From CAINVV01 sp036508555 (GTDB lineage: Bacteria; Bacteroidota; Bacteroidia; Bacteroidales; Prolixibacteraceae), in NCBI GenBank assembly GCA_036508555.1, contig DATCHD010000023.1:1-64000 (forward strand): DNA of 64,000 bases. The letters are read 5' to 3'. A model generated the notes under the pieces. The model had not been told where the DNA came from and did not search any database. It saw only the letters and a list, made by a program, of their open reading frames with translations. The position numbers were made by a program, and so were the translations under genes. This document shows, piece by piece, positions 34,513 through 43,647 of this stretch. Each line of letters opens with the position of its first letter. The stretch's first letter is position 1.

Positions 34513-35730
34513 ATGAAAAAGAAGAATATAATCATTGTCTCGGCTTTAACAATTATTGTCTTTGCCGTCCTCGCCTTCACGTTGCTGAGGAATACGGATC
34601 AAACCTATTCCTTCGAAACTGTAAAAGTTGGCAAGGGAACCATTAGTAACACCATTACTGCCACCGGTACGCTGGAGGCAATTAAAACTGTCTCCGTAGG
34701 AACTCAGGTTTCAGGAGTGATTGAGAAGATCCTGGTGGATTTTAATTCCCAGGTAAAGAAAGGGCAACTGCTGGCGCAGTTGGATGAGACGCCGCTTCTG
34801 GCGCAGCTTGATCAGTCAAAGTCTACTGTTGACCAGGCTGAGGCGCAGGTAAAGTACCAGAAGTCGACCTACGACCGCTACAAAATACTGATTGGGAAAA
34901 AACTGATTGCGCAATCCGATTTTGACCTGGCAGAATATAACTATAACAATGCCCTGGCATCTCTTAAAAATGCCAAATCAGTCTATGAGAAGAATAGGAT
35001 CAATCTGGCCTATGCCCGTATCTATTCCCCGATAGACGGAGTCATCCTTAATCGTGCGGTCGACGAGGGACAGACAGTTGCCGCCAGCTTCAACACGCCA
35101 ACCCTTTTCACCATTGCCAATGACCTGACCCAGATGCGTGTGGAGGCGAAGGTAGATGAGGCCGATATAGGTCATGTCAATATGAATCAGCGTGTAGAGT
35201 TTACCGTTGATGCCTTTCCTGACTTGAAATTTGCAGGTTTTGTCTCCGAGATCAGGAAGCAACCAATCGTTACTTCCAATGTAGTGACATACACCGTTAT
35301 CATTCAGGCGCCAAATCCGGAAACAAAGCTGTTGCCCGGGATGACCGCAAGCACTACCATTTACGTGAATGAGAAGAAGGACATACCCGTGCTTCCTGGT
35401 AAGGCTATAAGATTCACGCCTACCGAAGCGTTATATTTAGGTTACCTGAAATCCCTGCCGGAGAGTGTACGAGGCGGAATGGCTCCCAACTTGCCGGTCG
35501 CCGCAAGGGGTGATCAGAAAAAAAGTTTCATTTGGACAAAAAACGGTCATGAAATTCAGCGCAAAGAGGTGAAGATCGGTGAGAATGACGGAATAAATTA
35601 CGAACTGGTTTCCGGATTGAACGAAGGGGATGAAATTATTCTTTCCTTGGCGGCAGAGAAAGCAACCGCGACAACAAAAGTCGCAGCCAAGAGCCCGTTC
35701 ATGCCCCAACGTCCGGGACAAAAAAAGTAA
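34513..35730 (+). CDS. MacA/HlyD-type periplasmic adaptor
   Basis: The protein has 405 residues. An N-terminal membrane anchor (NIIIVSALTIIVFAVLAFTL) is followed by a biotinyl-lipoyl-like half (GTQVSGVIEKILVDFNSQVK). A coiled-coil hairpin (LDQSKSTVDQAEAQVKYQKS) leads into the second half-motif RIYSPIDGVILNRAVDEGQT. A beta-barrel domain and a C-terminal membrane-proximal domain with GLNEGDEIIL complete the fold. It bridges the TolC channel upstream and the MacB ABC pump downstream. The gene order and spacing (24 and 4 bases) indicate one operon. Confidence 0.93.
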   Translation: MKKKNIIIVSALTIIVFAVLAFTLLRNTDQTYSFETVKVGKGTISNTITATGTLEAIKTVSVGTQVSGVIEKILVDFNSQVKKGQLLAQLDETPLLAQLDQSKSTVDQAEAQVKYQKSTYDRYKILIGKKLIAQSDFDLAEYNYNNALASLKNAKSVYEKNRINLAYARIYSPIDGVILNRAVDEGQTVAASFNTPTLFTIANDLTQMRVEAKVDEADIGHVNMNQRVEFTVDAFPDLKFAGFVSEIRKQPIVTSNVVTYTVIIQAPNPETKLLPGMTASTTIYVNEKKDIPVLPGKAIRFTPTEALYLGYLKSLPESVRGGMAPNLPVAARGDQKKSFIWTKNGHEIQRKEVKIGENDGINYELVSGLNEGDEIILSLAAEKATATTKVAAKSPFMPQRPGQKK

Positions 35731-35734
35731 AAAA

Positions 35735-36487
35735 ATGGAAAATACAATTATAGAAGTCATCAACCTGAAGAAGGATTTTTATGTGGGCGACGTGACTGTC
35801 CGCGCACTGAAAGGAATCAATATCCGGATTCAAAAGGGAGAATTCGTCGCCATCATGGGAGCCAGCGGGTCCGGTAAATCAACAATGCTCAATATCCTCG
35901 GTTGTCTCGATAAGCCAACGTCAGGAGAATATAAAATAGATGGAGTGAGTGTTTCTGGTCTGAATAAGAATGAGTTAGCGACTTTGAGAAATGAAAAGCT
36001 GGGGTTCGTTTTCCAATCTTACAACCTGTTATCCAGGACTTCAGCCCTCGAGAATGTTGAACTGCCGCTATTCTACAACGACAGGATTAAATCGAAAGAG
36101 CGGAAAGAAAGAGCCATTGCAGCGCTCGAAGCGGTCGGCTTGGCAGACCGGATGCACCACATGCCCAACCAGCTTTCAGGCGGTCAGCAGCAACGTGTAG
36201 CCATCGCCCGTTCACTGGTAAACGATCCGGTGGTGATTCTCGCGGATGAAGCCACAGGAAACCTGGATACCCGAACCTCCTACGAAATCATGGAGCTTTT
36301 TCAACGGCTGAATAGCGATGAAGGAAAGACAATCGTGTTCGTAACCCACGAACCGGATATCGCCAAACTAACCACCCGGAACATTATTTTCCGCGATGGC
36401 TGGGTAACGAAGGAACAATTATTGGAAGAAAAAACGCTGGCCTCAGAAATGCTGAGGACACTGCCTCTTGTCGACCAGGAAGCTTAA
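35735..36487 (+). CDS. MacB-type ABC transporter ATPase
   Basis: The protein has 250 residues. Walker A is MGASGSGKSTMLNILG, the Q-loop is FVFQSYNLLSRTSALENVEL, the signature is LSGGQQQRVAIARSL, and Walker B is VILADEATGNLDTRTS, with the switch His in FVTHEPD. The intact signature contrasts with the LSVGE form in the ATPase at 10.6 kb. I chose the ATG at 35735, four bases after the adaptor stop; the frame extends upstream only as overlap with that gene. It should energise the permease encoded next. In proteobacterial MacB the ATPase and permease are fused; here they are separate. Confidence 0.94.
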   Translation: MENTIIEVINLKKDFYVGDVTVRALKGINIRIQKGEFVAIMGASGSGKSTMLNILGCLDKPTSGEYKIDGVSVSGLNKNELATLRNEKLGFVFQSYNLLSRTSALENVELPLFYNDRIKSKERKERAIAALEAVGLADRMHHMPNQLSGGQQQRVAIARSLVNDPVVILADEATGNLDTRTSYEIMELFQRLNSDEGKTIVFVTHEPDIAKLTTRNIIFRDGWVTKEQLLEEKTLASEMLRTLPLVDQEA

Positions 36488-36499
36488 TACCGAAAAACG

Positions 36500-37720
36500 A
36501 TGAATTATTCAAATCTCTTAAAAATCGCCAAGAATGCACTGATGCGCAATAAGTTCAGGGCATTTCTAACCATGCTAGGCATCATCATCGGGGTAGCATC
36601 CGTAATAGCCATGCTTGCCATTGGACAGGGGTCTAAAAAAAGTATCCAGGACCAGATGTCAAGTATGGGTTCTAACCTGGTTTTCATCATGCCGGGATCC
36701 CAGCAAAGGGGTGGTGTCGCAATGGGGAATTCCGGTGCCATGTCTCTTAAGATGACAGACCTGGAAGCCATCAAACAACAGTGTGTGAATATTTCGGCAA
36801 TATCTCCGGAAGTCAGAACCGGCGGACAGGCTGTATTTGGCAATGAAAACTGGCCGACAACCATTTATGGAGCCAACGCGGAATACCTGGGTATTAAGAA
36901 ATTTTTGGTAGACAATGGCAGGATGTTTACGGACAAGGAAATTGTCTCATTGGCCAAAGTTTGCCTGATTGGCAAAACCGTTGTTGAAAAAATATTTCCG
37001 AAAGGTGTGGACCCCATCGGACAAACTATCAGGTTTAAGAATATACCTATGAAAGTGATCGGAGTGCTGAGCGAGAAGGGTCAGAACTCTTTTGGTCAGG
37101 ATCAGGACGATCTGCTGATTGCACCCTACACAACTGTTCAGCGCAGGTTTCTGGCTATTGACTTCATCCAGGGGATTTATACATCTGCAATCAGTGAAGA
37201 TAAAACCGATGCTGCGATAGCCGAGATGCAGGCCGTTATGCGCAAACAGCACAAGATTTCCAAACCCGAAGATGATGATTTTCGTGTGATGTCACAGTCT
37301 GAACTTGTGAAGACTTTTACTTCCATCAGCGATGTACTAACGACCTTATTGGGTGCAATTGCCGGAATTTCTCTCCTGGTCGGCGGAATCGGGATCATGA
37401 ATATCATGTATGTGTCTGTGACAGAACGCACCCGAGAAATCGGACTGCGTATGTCAATAGGTGGTAAAGGCCTGGATATCCTGATGCAATTTTTGATTGA
37501 ATCTACCATGTTAAGTGTGGTCGGTGGAATTATAGGTATCGGATTAGGATATGTGATCAGTGCCGTGGTTGGCTCCCTGATGGGCTGGCCGGTCGTCATT
37601 ATGACAGAATCCGTCGTAGTCTCCTTCCTGGTATGTGCCGCTATTGGAATCTTCTTCGGTTGGTATCCTGCAAAGAAAGCCTCCAACCTGAATCCGATTG
37701 ACGCCTTGCGTTACGAATAA
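36500..37720 (+). CDS. MacB-type ABC transporter permease
   Basis: The protein has 406 residues. The first helix is preceded by NALMRNKFRAFLTMLGIIIG, followed by a MacB-like periplasmic core (QSSMGSNLVFIMPGSQQRGG style, residues about 50-240) and three C-terminal helices with VSVTERTREIGLRMSIGGKG as the coupling segment. It ends KASNLNPIDALRYE, a standard ending for this family. Together with the adaptor and TolC protein it forms a MacAB-TolC pump that removes substrates from the periplasm. Substrates of Bacteroidota homologues range widely and cannot be named here. Confidence 0.94.
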   Translation: MNYSNLLKIAKNALMRNKFRAFLTMLGIIIGVASVIAMLAIGQGSKKSIQDQMSSMGSNLVFIMPGSQQRGGVAMGNSGAMSLKMTDLEAIKQQCVNISAISPEVRTGGQAVFGNENWPTTIYGANAEYLGIKKFLVDNGRMFTDKEIVSLAKVCLIGKTVVEKIFPKGVDPIGQTIRFKNIPMKVIGVLSEKGQNSFGQDQDDLLIAPYTTVQRRFLAIDFIQGIYTSAISEDKTDAAIAEMQAVMRKQHKISKPEDDDFRVMSQSELVKTFTSISDVLTTLLGAIAGISLLVGGIGIMNIMYVSVTERTREIGLRMSIGGKGLDILMQFLIESTMLSVVGGIIGIGLGYVISAVVGSLMGWPVVIMTESVVVSFLVCAAIGIFFGWYPAKKASNLNPIDALRYE

Positions 37721-37744
37721 GTTTGCGTATCGAAATTATTATCT

Positions 37745-38857
37745 TTGAAAAAAAGAGAAAAAATGGCCAGATCATTTTCCTTATCCAACAAATGGATCAG
37801 TTGGTCCCTGCATATAATAGCCTGGATTATTGTCATTATCATCCCGCTTTACATGCACAATGCTTACGGAGCAACAAATTATCACCGGGTTTATGAATTC
37901 TATCTGCATACTTTCGCAGCCGGACTCGTTTTCTATTTGGGATACTTGTGGCTGGTACCCAGATTCTTTCTTCAGGACAGGAAACTTGCCTACTTCCTGA
38001 TTTTGATCGGGCTCATTCTTGCGACCTATTTTATTACAAGTATTGTGGGCGATTACTTTCAAAATCCAGGTGATCCGGATAAACTCACGGAGGCGATGAA
38101 GCGGATGAATGAAAAAGGAGACGGTTTCCGCCCATCGATGAAGATTTTCGGTTTTTTCTCCCATGTTGCTTCTTCTTTGCTGCTTTCCGGCTTTGCCATT
38201 GGCCTTGGTGTGACCGATAAACTGAAAGAGAACGAGAAGAAACAGAAAGAGCTGGAGAAAGAGAAACTGCACTCCGAACTGGCGTTCCTAAAAAATCAGG
38301 TCAGTCCCCACTTTTTCTTTAACACGCTGAATAACATCTACTCGTTGATAGGTATCGACGGAGCGACAGCCCAGGAGTCTGTTCTGAAATTGTCAAAATT
38401 GATGCGTTACCTGCTTTATGAATCAGAAAACGGAGAGACACAAATGAGTCACGAAATAGACTTCATGCATAATTACATCGATCTGATGAAGCTGCGTCTT
38501 AATCCAAAAGTCGATCTGCAAATTGATTTTCCAAAAGATTTTACGGACTTTTCCATTCCCCCGCTTTTATTTATCCCCTTCATCGAGAATGCGTTCAAGC
38601 ACGGGATCAGTCACCGTGATCCTTCATTTATCAGAATAAAGATGGAAATTGAACATGAGCAGATTCGTTTCACTGCCGAAAATAGCCTTGGAAACAGTGC
38701 ACGGTCGGGGGATATGCAGCATTCCGGCATCGGACTCGAAAATGTAAGGAAACGCCTTGGACTGCTGTTTCCGGATAAACATTATTTAAAGATTGAAAGT
38801 TCTGAGACTGCCTTCAAGGTGGAACTCTTCATTACAAAACAAAAGCTACCGGTATGA
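37745..38857 (+). CDS. LytS/YehU-type sensor histidine kinase
   Basis: The protein has 370 residues. Four N-terminal transmembrane helices (about 18-40, 54-75, 85-107, 135-157) precede a short coiled coil (KENEKKQKELEKEKLHSELA) and the His_kinase domain with NQVSPHFFFNTLNNIYSLIG, in which H189 is the phosphate acceptor. The ATP-binding part has FIENAFKHGI and GIGLENVRKRLGLLF. No extracytoplasmic sensor domain is present, so it probably senses within the membrane. It starts 24 bases after the permease and its stop overlaps the response regulator start (ATGA). An ATG at 37763 is an alternative start. Confidence 0.93.
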   Translation: MKKREKMARSFSLSNKWISWSLHIIAWIIVIIIPLYMHNAYGATNYHRVYEFYLHTFAAGLVFYLGYLWLVPRFFLQDRKLAYFLILIGLILATYFITSIVGDYFQNPGDPDKLTEAMKRMNEKGDGFRPSMKIFGFFSHVASSLLLSGFAIGLGVTDKLKENEKKQKELEKEKLHSELAFLKNQVSPHFFFNTLNNIYSLIGIDGATAQESVLKLSKLMRYLLYESENGETQMSHEIDFMHNYIDLMKLRLNPKVDLQIDFPKDFTDFSIPPLLFIPFIENAFKHGISHRDPSFIRIKMEIEHEQIRFTAENSLGNSARSGDMQHSGIGLENVRKRLGLLFPDKHYLKIESSETAFKVELFITKQKLPV

Positions 38858-39570
38858 AGCTGCGAACAATAGCCATTGATGATGAGCCTCTTGCGCTTAA
38901 GCTGGTAAGTGATTATGTCAGAAAGACTCCTTATCTTGAGCTGGTAGGATCATTCGACAATCCACTGGATGCCATTGAATTTCTTTCGGAAAATGAGGCC
39001 GAGCTCATCTTTGTGGACATTCAGATGCCTGATCTGACAGGAATCGAATTTACCAGAACACTGGAAGGAGACCAGAAAGTCATTTTCACGACGGCCTACG
39101 AAAAATATGCTCTCCAGGGATTTAAACTGAATGCCGTGGATTACCTGCTGAAACCCTTCAGCTACGAAGAATTTCTCATAGCTGCGGGGAAGGCTCATAA
39201 AATGGCCGAACTTGAAGCAACTGCCATTCCGTCGATCGAGGCAAACAACCAGTTTTTATTTCTAAAATCAGAATACAAAATACGTCGCATCAACTTCAAC
39301 GATATCCTTTACATTGAAGGCTTGAAAGACTACATTAAAGTTTATACTACCGGGACCGATAAGCCGGTATTGTCGCTCAACTCCATCAAATCTCTGGAAA
39401 ATAAACTTCCCGAAGAGAAATTTATGCGGGTGCACCGCTCGTTCATCGTCAACTTAGATAGAATTGAGACCATTGAACGAAGCCGCATCATCTTCGGAAA
39501 GACTTATATCCCTGTAAGCGAACAATATAAAGATAAATTTCAGGAGTTTCTGGATAAGAATTTTTTATAA
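38854..39570 (+). CDS. LytTR-type response regulator
   Basis: The protein has 238 residues. The receiver domain has the acidic pair D9-D10, phospho-acceptor D55 in LIFVDIQMPDLTGIEF, and the conserved Lys in YLLKPFSYEEF. The C-terminal LytTR DNA-binding domain spans about 140-238 (YKIRRINFNDILYIEGLKDY, then FMRVHRSFIVNLDRIETIER). It overlaps the kinase gene by four bases, so the two form one two-component system. Its position at the end of the efflux operon suggests that it regulates the pump. Confidence 0.95.
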   Translation: MKLRTIAIDDEPLALKLVSDYVRKTPYLELVGSFDNPLDAIEFLSENEAELIFVDIQMPDLTGIEFTRTLEGDQKVIFTTAYEKYALQGFKLNAVDYLLKPFSYEEFLIAAGKAHKMAELEATAIPSIEANNQFLFLKSEYKIRRINFNDILYIEGLKDYIKVYTTGTDKPVLSLNSIKSLENKLPEEKFMRVHRSFIVNLDRIETIERSRIIFGKTYIPVSEQYKDKFQEFLDKNFL

Positions 39571-39658
39571 TTCCGGATTCCATATCTCGTTTCTTTGGGA
39601 ATTGCATAAAAGGGTATCCATCAGACAGTTTATTATTGATTTTTGTAGAAAATTAACG

Positions 39659-39687
39659 TTTGACCCTCATGAATTTCGAGGGTCAAA
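39659..39687. promoter_or_regulatory. Ten-base inverted repeat upstream of the thioredoxin cluster
   Basis: TTTGACCCTC (39659-39668) pairs perfectly with GAGGGTCAAA (39678-39687) around a nine-base loop. It lies 89 bases after the LytTR stop and 43 bases before the thioredoxin ATG. There is no T run, so an operator or leader structure is as likely as a terminator. Confidence 0.5.
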
Positions 39688-39729
39688 TTGTAATATTGCA
39701 CGATTATGTATTTATATACCTATTTACAG

Positions 39730-40170
39730 ATGACAAGAACCTTAATTACATCTATGTTGTTATCCCTGACATCCCTGGTTTCCGCCCAGACATGGGAACC
39801 AAACTTTGATGCTGCAAAAGCTAAAGCTGACCGGGAAAAGAAAGACATCGTCCTGACATTTGCAGGATCTGACTGGTGTATTCCATGTATGAAACTTGAA
39901 AAGACTATCTGGTCGTCGCAGGATTTTATTGATTACGCAAAAGATCATTTTGTCATGTATCGGGCCGATTTTCCAAAGCGAAAGGCGAACGCCCTTCCCA
40001 AGGAACAGCAGGAAGTGAATGATAAACTTGCCGAGACGTACAACAAACAAGGCCTTTTCCCGCTGGTTCTTGTTCTGGATAAAAATGGGAAAGTACTCGG
40101 TTCCACAGGCTTTAAAAATGTGAGCCCCAAAGAATACATTGCCTTGCTTCACTCATTCGAAAAAAATTAA
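39730..40170 (+). CDS. Secreted thioredoxin-fold protein
   Basis: The protein has 146 residues. A signal peptide (MTRTLITSMLLSLTSLVSAQ) supports the ATG at 39730 over 39706. The thioredoxin fold has GSDWCIPCMKLEKTIWSSQD with the redox pair CIPC, and the later cis-Pro region FPLVLVLDKNGKVLGSTGF. It resembles the DUF255/thioredoxin_7-like reductases that keep periplasmic cysteines reduced. It begins the thioredoxin-ApbE-DUF4266-DUF3570 cluster. Electrons may come from DsbD, encoded elsewhere in this window. Confidence 0.88.
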   Translation: MTRTLITSMLLSLTSLVSAQTWEPNFDAAKAKADREKKDIVLTFAGSDWCIPCMKLEKTIWSSQDFIDYAKDHFVMYRADFPKRKANALPKEQQEVNDKLAETYNKQGLFPLVLVLDKNGKVLGSTGFKNVSPKEYIALLHSFEKN

Positions 40171-40172
40171 CG

Positions 40173-41159
40173 TTGAAAGTTTTCCTTCCATACCTGATTC
40201 TTCTCCTGCCGTTAATTTCTTCAGGCCAGGAAAAGTTTAGCCGAAAACTTACGTTAATGGGATGCAGGTTCGAAATAACTGTCATTGCCTCAAACCAGAA
40301 GGATGGTGACAAATTCATTGACATTGCTGCAAACGAGGTTTCAAGAATAGAACATCTGATTTCTGAATGGGATTCGACCACCCAGATTTCGGAAGTAAAT
40401 AGGAATGCCGGCATCAAGCCGGTTAAAGTCGACAAGGAAGTCTTCGATCTAATTGTGCGGAGCATCAAGATTTCCGAATTAACGGATGGTGCATTCGATA
40501 TGACCTGGGCCTCCATGAACAAGATATGGAAATTTGACGGTTCGATGAAACAATTGCCTTCAAAAGAGGAAGTTGCCGCCGCTGCATCAAAAATTGGGTA
40601 TAAGAATATTATCCTTAATAAACAGGATCAGACGATATATCTAAAACTCAAGGGTATGCGCCTGGGATTCGGTGGAATTGGCAAGGGCTATTCGGCCGAC
40701 AAGAGCGCTGAATTGCTGAAATCTATGGGAGTCAAGGGCGGAATCATCAATGCTTCCGGTGATCTTACCACCTGGGGCCATCAACCGGATGGGAAACCAT
40801 GGATGATCGGCATAACGAATCCGTTCAATAAAGAGAAAGTCTTCTCCTGGTTTGCCTTTGAAGGCGACGCCATCGGGACTTCAGGCGATTATGAAAATTT
40901 CGTTGAATTTAACGGCATTAAATACACCCATATCATTGATCCTCGTACCGGCTGGCCCGTTCACGGGATCGCCAGTGTTACCCTTTTCGGACCAAATGCC
41001 GAACTCTCTACTGCACTCACGAAAGCCATCTTTGTAATGGGGAAAGATGTAGGAATCAATGTAATAAAACAATTTAAAGGCCTTGAGTATGTGGTTGTCG
41101 ACGATCAGGGTAAAATATACAAGTCAGATCATATAAAATTAGATCCCGTCAAACAATGA
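40173..41159 (+). CDS. apbE: FAD:protein FMN transferase
   Basis: The protein has 328 residues. ApbE attaches FMN covalently to Ser/Thr of target proteins outside the cytoplasm, using FAD and Mg2+. Visible features are MGCRFEITVIASNQ, the FAD-binding LGFGGIGKGYSADKSAELLK, INASGDLTTWGHQPDGKPW, and the C-terminal YTHIIDPRTGWPVHGIASVT with TALTKAIFVMG. The start appears to be TTG at 40173, two bases after the thioredoxin stop, because the following residues (KVFLPYLILLLPLISSGQ) form the signal peptide and no ATG fits. Its stop overlaps the start of the DUF4266 gene. Confidence 0.93.
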   Translation: MKVFLPYLILLLPLISSGQEKFSRKLTLMGCRFEITVIASNQKDGDKFIDIAANEVSRIEHLISEWDSTTQISEVNRNAGIKPVKVDKEVFDLIVRSIKISELTDGAFDMTWASMNKIWKFDGSMKQLPSKEEVAAAASKIGYKNIILNKQDQTIYLKLKGMRLGFGGIGKGYSADKSAELLKSMGVKGGIINASGDLTTWGHQPDGKPWMIGITNPFNKEKVFSWFAFEGDAIGTSGDYENFVEFNGIKYTHIIDPRTGWPVHGIASVTLFGPNAELSTALTKAIFVMGKDVGINVIKQFKGLEYVVVDDQGKIYKSDHIKLDPVKQ

Positions 41160-41368
41160 AGAAGAAAATTTTGGCATTGATATGCATAGTGATGCTCCTG
41201 TCCTCCTGCGTGGCCGTCAAGGAATATAAAAAGATCTACCTGAACGATCCGGATATGAAATTGGCCGCTCATCAGAATGAGCGGTTTGAAAGCAATTTTC
41301 AAGTCTACCGTGAAGGCGCTTCAGGAGCCAATGGAGGTAAAACAGGTGGCGGTTGCGGTTGTAATTAA
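41156..41368 (+). CDS. DUF4266 small lipoprotein
   Basis: The protein has 70 residues. The lipobox is LLSSC with C18 as the lipid-bearing residue. The mature part is short and polar with KEYKKIYLNDPDMKL and FESNFQVYREGASGANGG, ending GGGCGCN. This matches the DUF4266 family, encoded beside DUF3570 and ApbE. The stretch E53-G-A-S56-G-A resembles the D-x-x-S/T-G-A motif that ApbE modifies, with Glu in place of Asp. C67 and C69 form a terminal CxC. The overlapping start (ATGA) ties its translation to apbE. Confidence 0.88.
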   Translation: MKKKILALICIVMLLSSCVAVKEYKKIYLNDPDMKLAAHQNERFESNFQVYREGASGANGGKTGGGCGCN

Positions 41369-41373
41369 TCCTT

Positions 41374-42879
41374 ATGATGAAGAGAATTTTCATAATCGTA
41401 TTTACCATATTCGCTGGCAATCAATTTGTTGCAGCACAGATTTCCGATTCTTCCCTGGTTTACAAGAAGAGGGTGTTGGAATCTACGGAGGTTGACTTTC
41501 TCATGAGTCTATACAACCAGGACGGCATCCATTCTCCAGTCAATGGTGGCATTGGAACTGAAAAACTCACCAACGGCACCCCAACCATTGTTTTGAGCAT
41601 CCCCCTGAATGCGAACGATGTTCTGACTATCGATGCAGGAATATCTGCCTATACATCAGCATCTTCTAGTAATATCAACCCTTTTTGGTCAGTCCCAACA
41701 ACTTACAAAAGCGGTAATTTAACAAACATCACAAGTGCTTCCAGAGGTGGCGGGGGAACAGTCTATACCCCACCAACAGGTCCCATTACTCCCACAACTT
41801 ACAAAACAATAGGTACACCCTGGCTTGCATCGACAGGAGCCTCAAAAAGCGATGTACTGAAGGCTGTCCACACAGATTATAGCCATAGCTCAGATAGCCG
41901 CAATTTTATGTGGGGATCAAATCTCTCCTTCTCCAAGGAATACGATTATACTTCATTCGGTTTTGGCGGTAATGTCACCGGACTGTTCAATGATAAAAAT
42001 ACTGAAATCGGACTAAAAGGAAACGCTTTCCTCGACAAGTGGAAACCAATCTATCCCACTGAGTTGAGAGAATACACAGATTATGGTGCTAATTTTCAGT
42101 CGTATGGCTATTTCAAAGGGATAAAAGTATACGATCAGTCAGGAAATGTTACAACATCATACCTACCTTCAGGATTCAAAGAATGGGATCAGAAAGGCCG
42201 GAACTCCTATACCTTGTCCTTCTTTCTTTCCCAGATCATGACTCAAAAATTACAGCTGGCCCTGTTCTTTGACCTGGTTATGCAGGAAGGTATGCTTTCG
42301 ACACCTTATCAGCGCATGTATTTTGCCGATAAGCCCAATTACTATATCGGAGGTGTCAGCAATATTCCGATTTATACATCTCCAGATAATCACCAGGTCT
42401 ATCAGTTGGCAGACGCTATTGAGAAATTACCAAATTCCCGTTATAAATTACCCGTTGGTGCACGGGCGAGTTATTACATCAATGAGTGGTTTGTCCTGAA
42501 AGGTTTCTATCGCTATTATGTCGATAACTGGGGACTGAAGGCCCACACCTTTAATGTTGATCTTCCTGTCAGGTTTAGTCAGTCGTTTAGCATAACGCCC
42601 TCTTACCGCTTTTATCTCCAGAATCAGATTTATTATTTTGCCCCATTTGAGACACATCTTTCGACAGAACAATATTACACGTCAGACTATGATTTGTCGA
42701 AATTCAACAGTCAACAATATAGTCTTGCCCTTAACTATACCGACATTTTCTCGAAGTTCCGGATCTTTTCGCTCGGATTTAAAAATGCCAATCTTAAATT
42801 CAGTCATTATAACCGCAGTGATGGCCTGAATGCCAATATTTTCTCGTTTGGGATCAAATTTGTCGCCAACGGAAAATAG
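41374..42879 (+). CDS. DUF3570 outer-membrane beta-barrel protein
   Basis: The protein has 501 residues with a signal peptide (MMKRIFIIVFTIFAGNQFVA). It shows the DUF3570 pattern: VDFLMSLYNQDGIHSPVNGG, then many alternating aromatic beta strands ending NIFSFGIKFVANGK. It is predicted to be an outer-membrane barrel. DUF3570 genes are repeatedly found with DUF4266, ApbE and a thioredoxin-like gene, as here, suggesting one envelope redox complex of unknown purpose. The SSNINPFWSVPTTYKSGNLT region may be an extended surface loop. Confidence 0.9.
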   Translation: MMKRIFIIVFTIFAGNQFVAAQISDSSLVYKKRVLESTEVDFLMSLYNQDGIHSPVNGGIGTEKLTNGTPTIVLSIPLNANDVLTIDAGISAYTSASSSNINPFWSVPTTYKSGNLTNITSASRGGGGTVYTPPTGPITPTTYKTIGTPWLASTGASKSDVLKAVHTDYSHSSDSRNFMWGSNLSFSKEYDYTSFGFGGNVTGLFNDKNTEIGLKGNAFLDKWKPIYPTELREYTDYGANFQSYGYFKGIKVYDQSGNVTTSYLPSGFKEWDQKGRNSYTLSFFLSQIMTQKLQLALFFDLVMQEGMLSTPYQRMYFADKPNYYIGGVSNIPIYTSPDNHQVYQLADAIEKLPNSRYKLPVGARASYYINEWFVLKGFYRYYVDNWGLKAHTFNVDLPVRFSQSFSITPSYRFYLQNQIYYFAPFETHLSTEQYYTSDYDLSKFNSQQYSLALNYTDIFSKFRIFSLGFKNANLKFSHYNRSDGLNANIFSFGIKFVANGK

Positions 42880-42920
42880 AAATAGAAGATCAACTTCAGA
42901 CAAAATACTTCACTAGCTGC

Positions 42921-42950
42921 TTGATATTCTCGAAATTGTTTTTAGTTTTG
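42921..42950 (+). promoter_or_regulatory. Bacteroidota-type promoter for the TPR/heptose cluster
   Basis: TTG (42921-42923) followed after 19 bases by TAGTTTTG (42943-42950) fits the -33/-7 pattern. Transcription would begin about 35 bases before the TPR gene ATG at 42992. Confidence 0.55.
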
Positions 42951-42991
42951 AGAAGAACATATTTTATTCTAACCTCTTAAGATTGATTTTT

Positions 42992-43645
42992 ATGAAGAAG
43001 ATTGCTGTTATTTTAGTCTTGTGCCTGGGTTTTGTGTCGCTTTTTGCTCAGGAGTCTGCAAAATTGTACAATGCCGGAAACGATGCATTAAAAGCCAAAG
43101 ATTACGCCAAAGCACTCGAAAATTACGAGAAAGCTGCTGCCGTCTGGGGTACCGCCCCTGCCGATTATGGTATGTTTTACAATTGTGCCATCTGCGCATT
43201 CCAGATTAAGGATTACGAAAAGGCGATTAAATATTTCGACCTGTGTGCAGCCAATAATTTTAAAGCCGAAGATGCCCTTTTTAACAAGGCAGTCGTCTTT
43301 AAAATTCAAAAGAAAAACGATGAATTTTTAAAAGCTATCAGCGAAGGGCTGGCAAAATTCCCTGAGAATGCCAAGTTCAAAGTTGAAATGTCCAAGACCT
43401 ACTTCGCAGAGGGAGTGAGTCATTATAACAGTGGTAATGCAATCCTGAAGGGAGCCATCGATAAGATAACTTCCAAGAAATTTAAGGACGCCAAAGATCC
43501 CGGATACGTGGCAGAAATTGCTAAAGCTAAGAAGGAATTCAGCGATGCAATCCCTTCATTCGACAAAACCATCGAACTGAATCCGGCAGACGAAAAGGCG
43601 AAAGAGGTGAAAGCTGCCTGCGAAAAACAGGTGAAAGCGTTGTAA
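42992..43645 (+). CDS. Secreted tetratricopeptide-repeat protein
   Basis: The protein has 217 residues. A signal peptide (MKKIAVILVLCLGFVSLFAQ) is followed by TPR units: AKLYNAGNDALKAKDYAKAL with ENYEKAAAVW, then FYNCAICAFQIKDYEKAIKYFDLCAAN, and a C-terminal AIPSFDKTIELNPADEKAKE. TPR proteins act as protein-binding scaffolds. The ATG at 42992 begins the signal peptide; a TTG three codons upstream is less likely. It lies two bases before the glycosyltransferase gene, so it probably belongs to the same transcript as the heptose genes. Confidence 0.88.
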   Translation: MKKIAVILVLCLGFVSLFAQESAKLYNAGNDALKAKDYAKALENYEKAAAVWGTAPADYGMFYNCAICAFQIKDYEKAIKYFDLCAANNFKAEDALFNKAVVFKIQKKNDEFLKAISEGLAKFPENAKFKVEMSKTYFAEGVSHYNSGNAILKGAIDKITSKKFKDAKDPGYVAEIAKAKKEFSDAIPSFDKTIELNPADEKAKEVKAACEKQVKAL

Positions 43646-43647
43646 AA

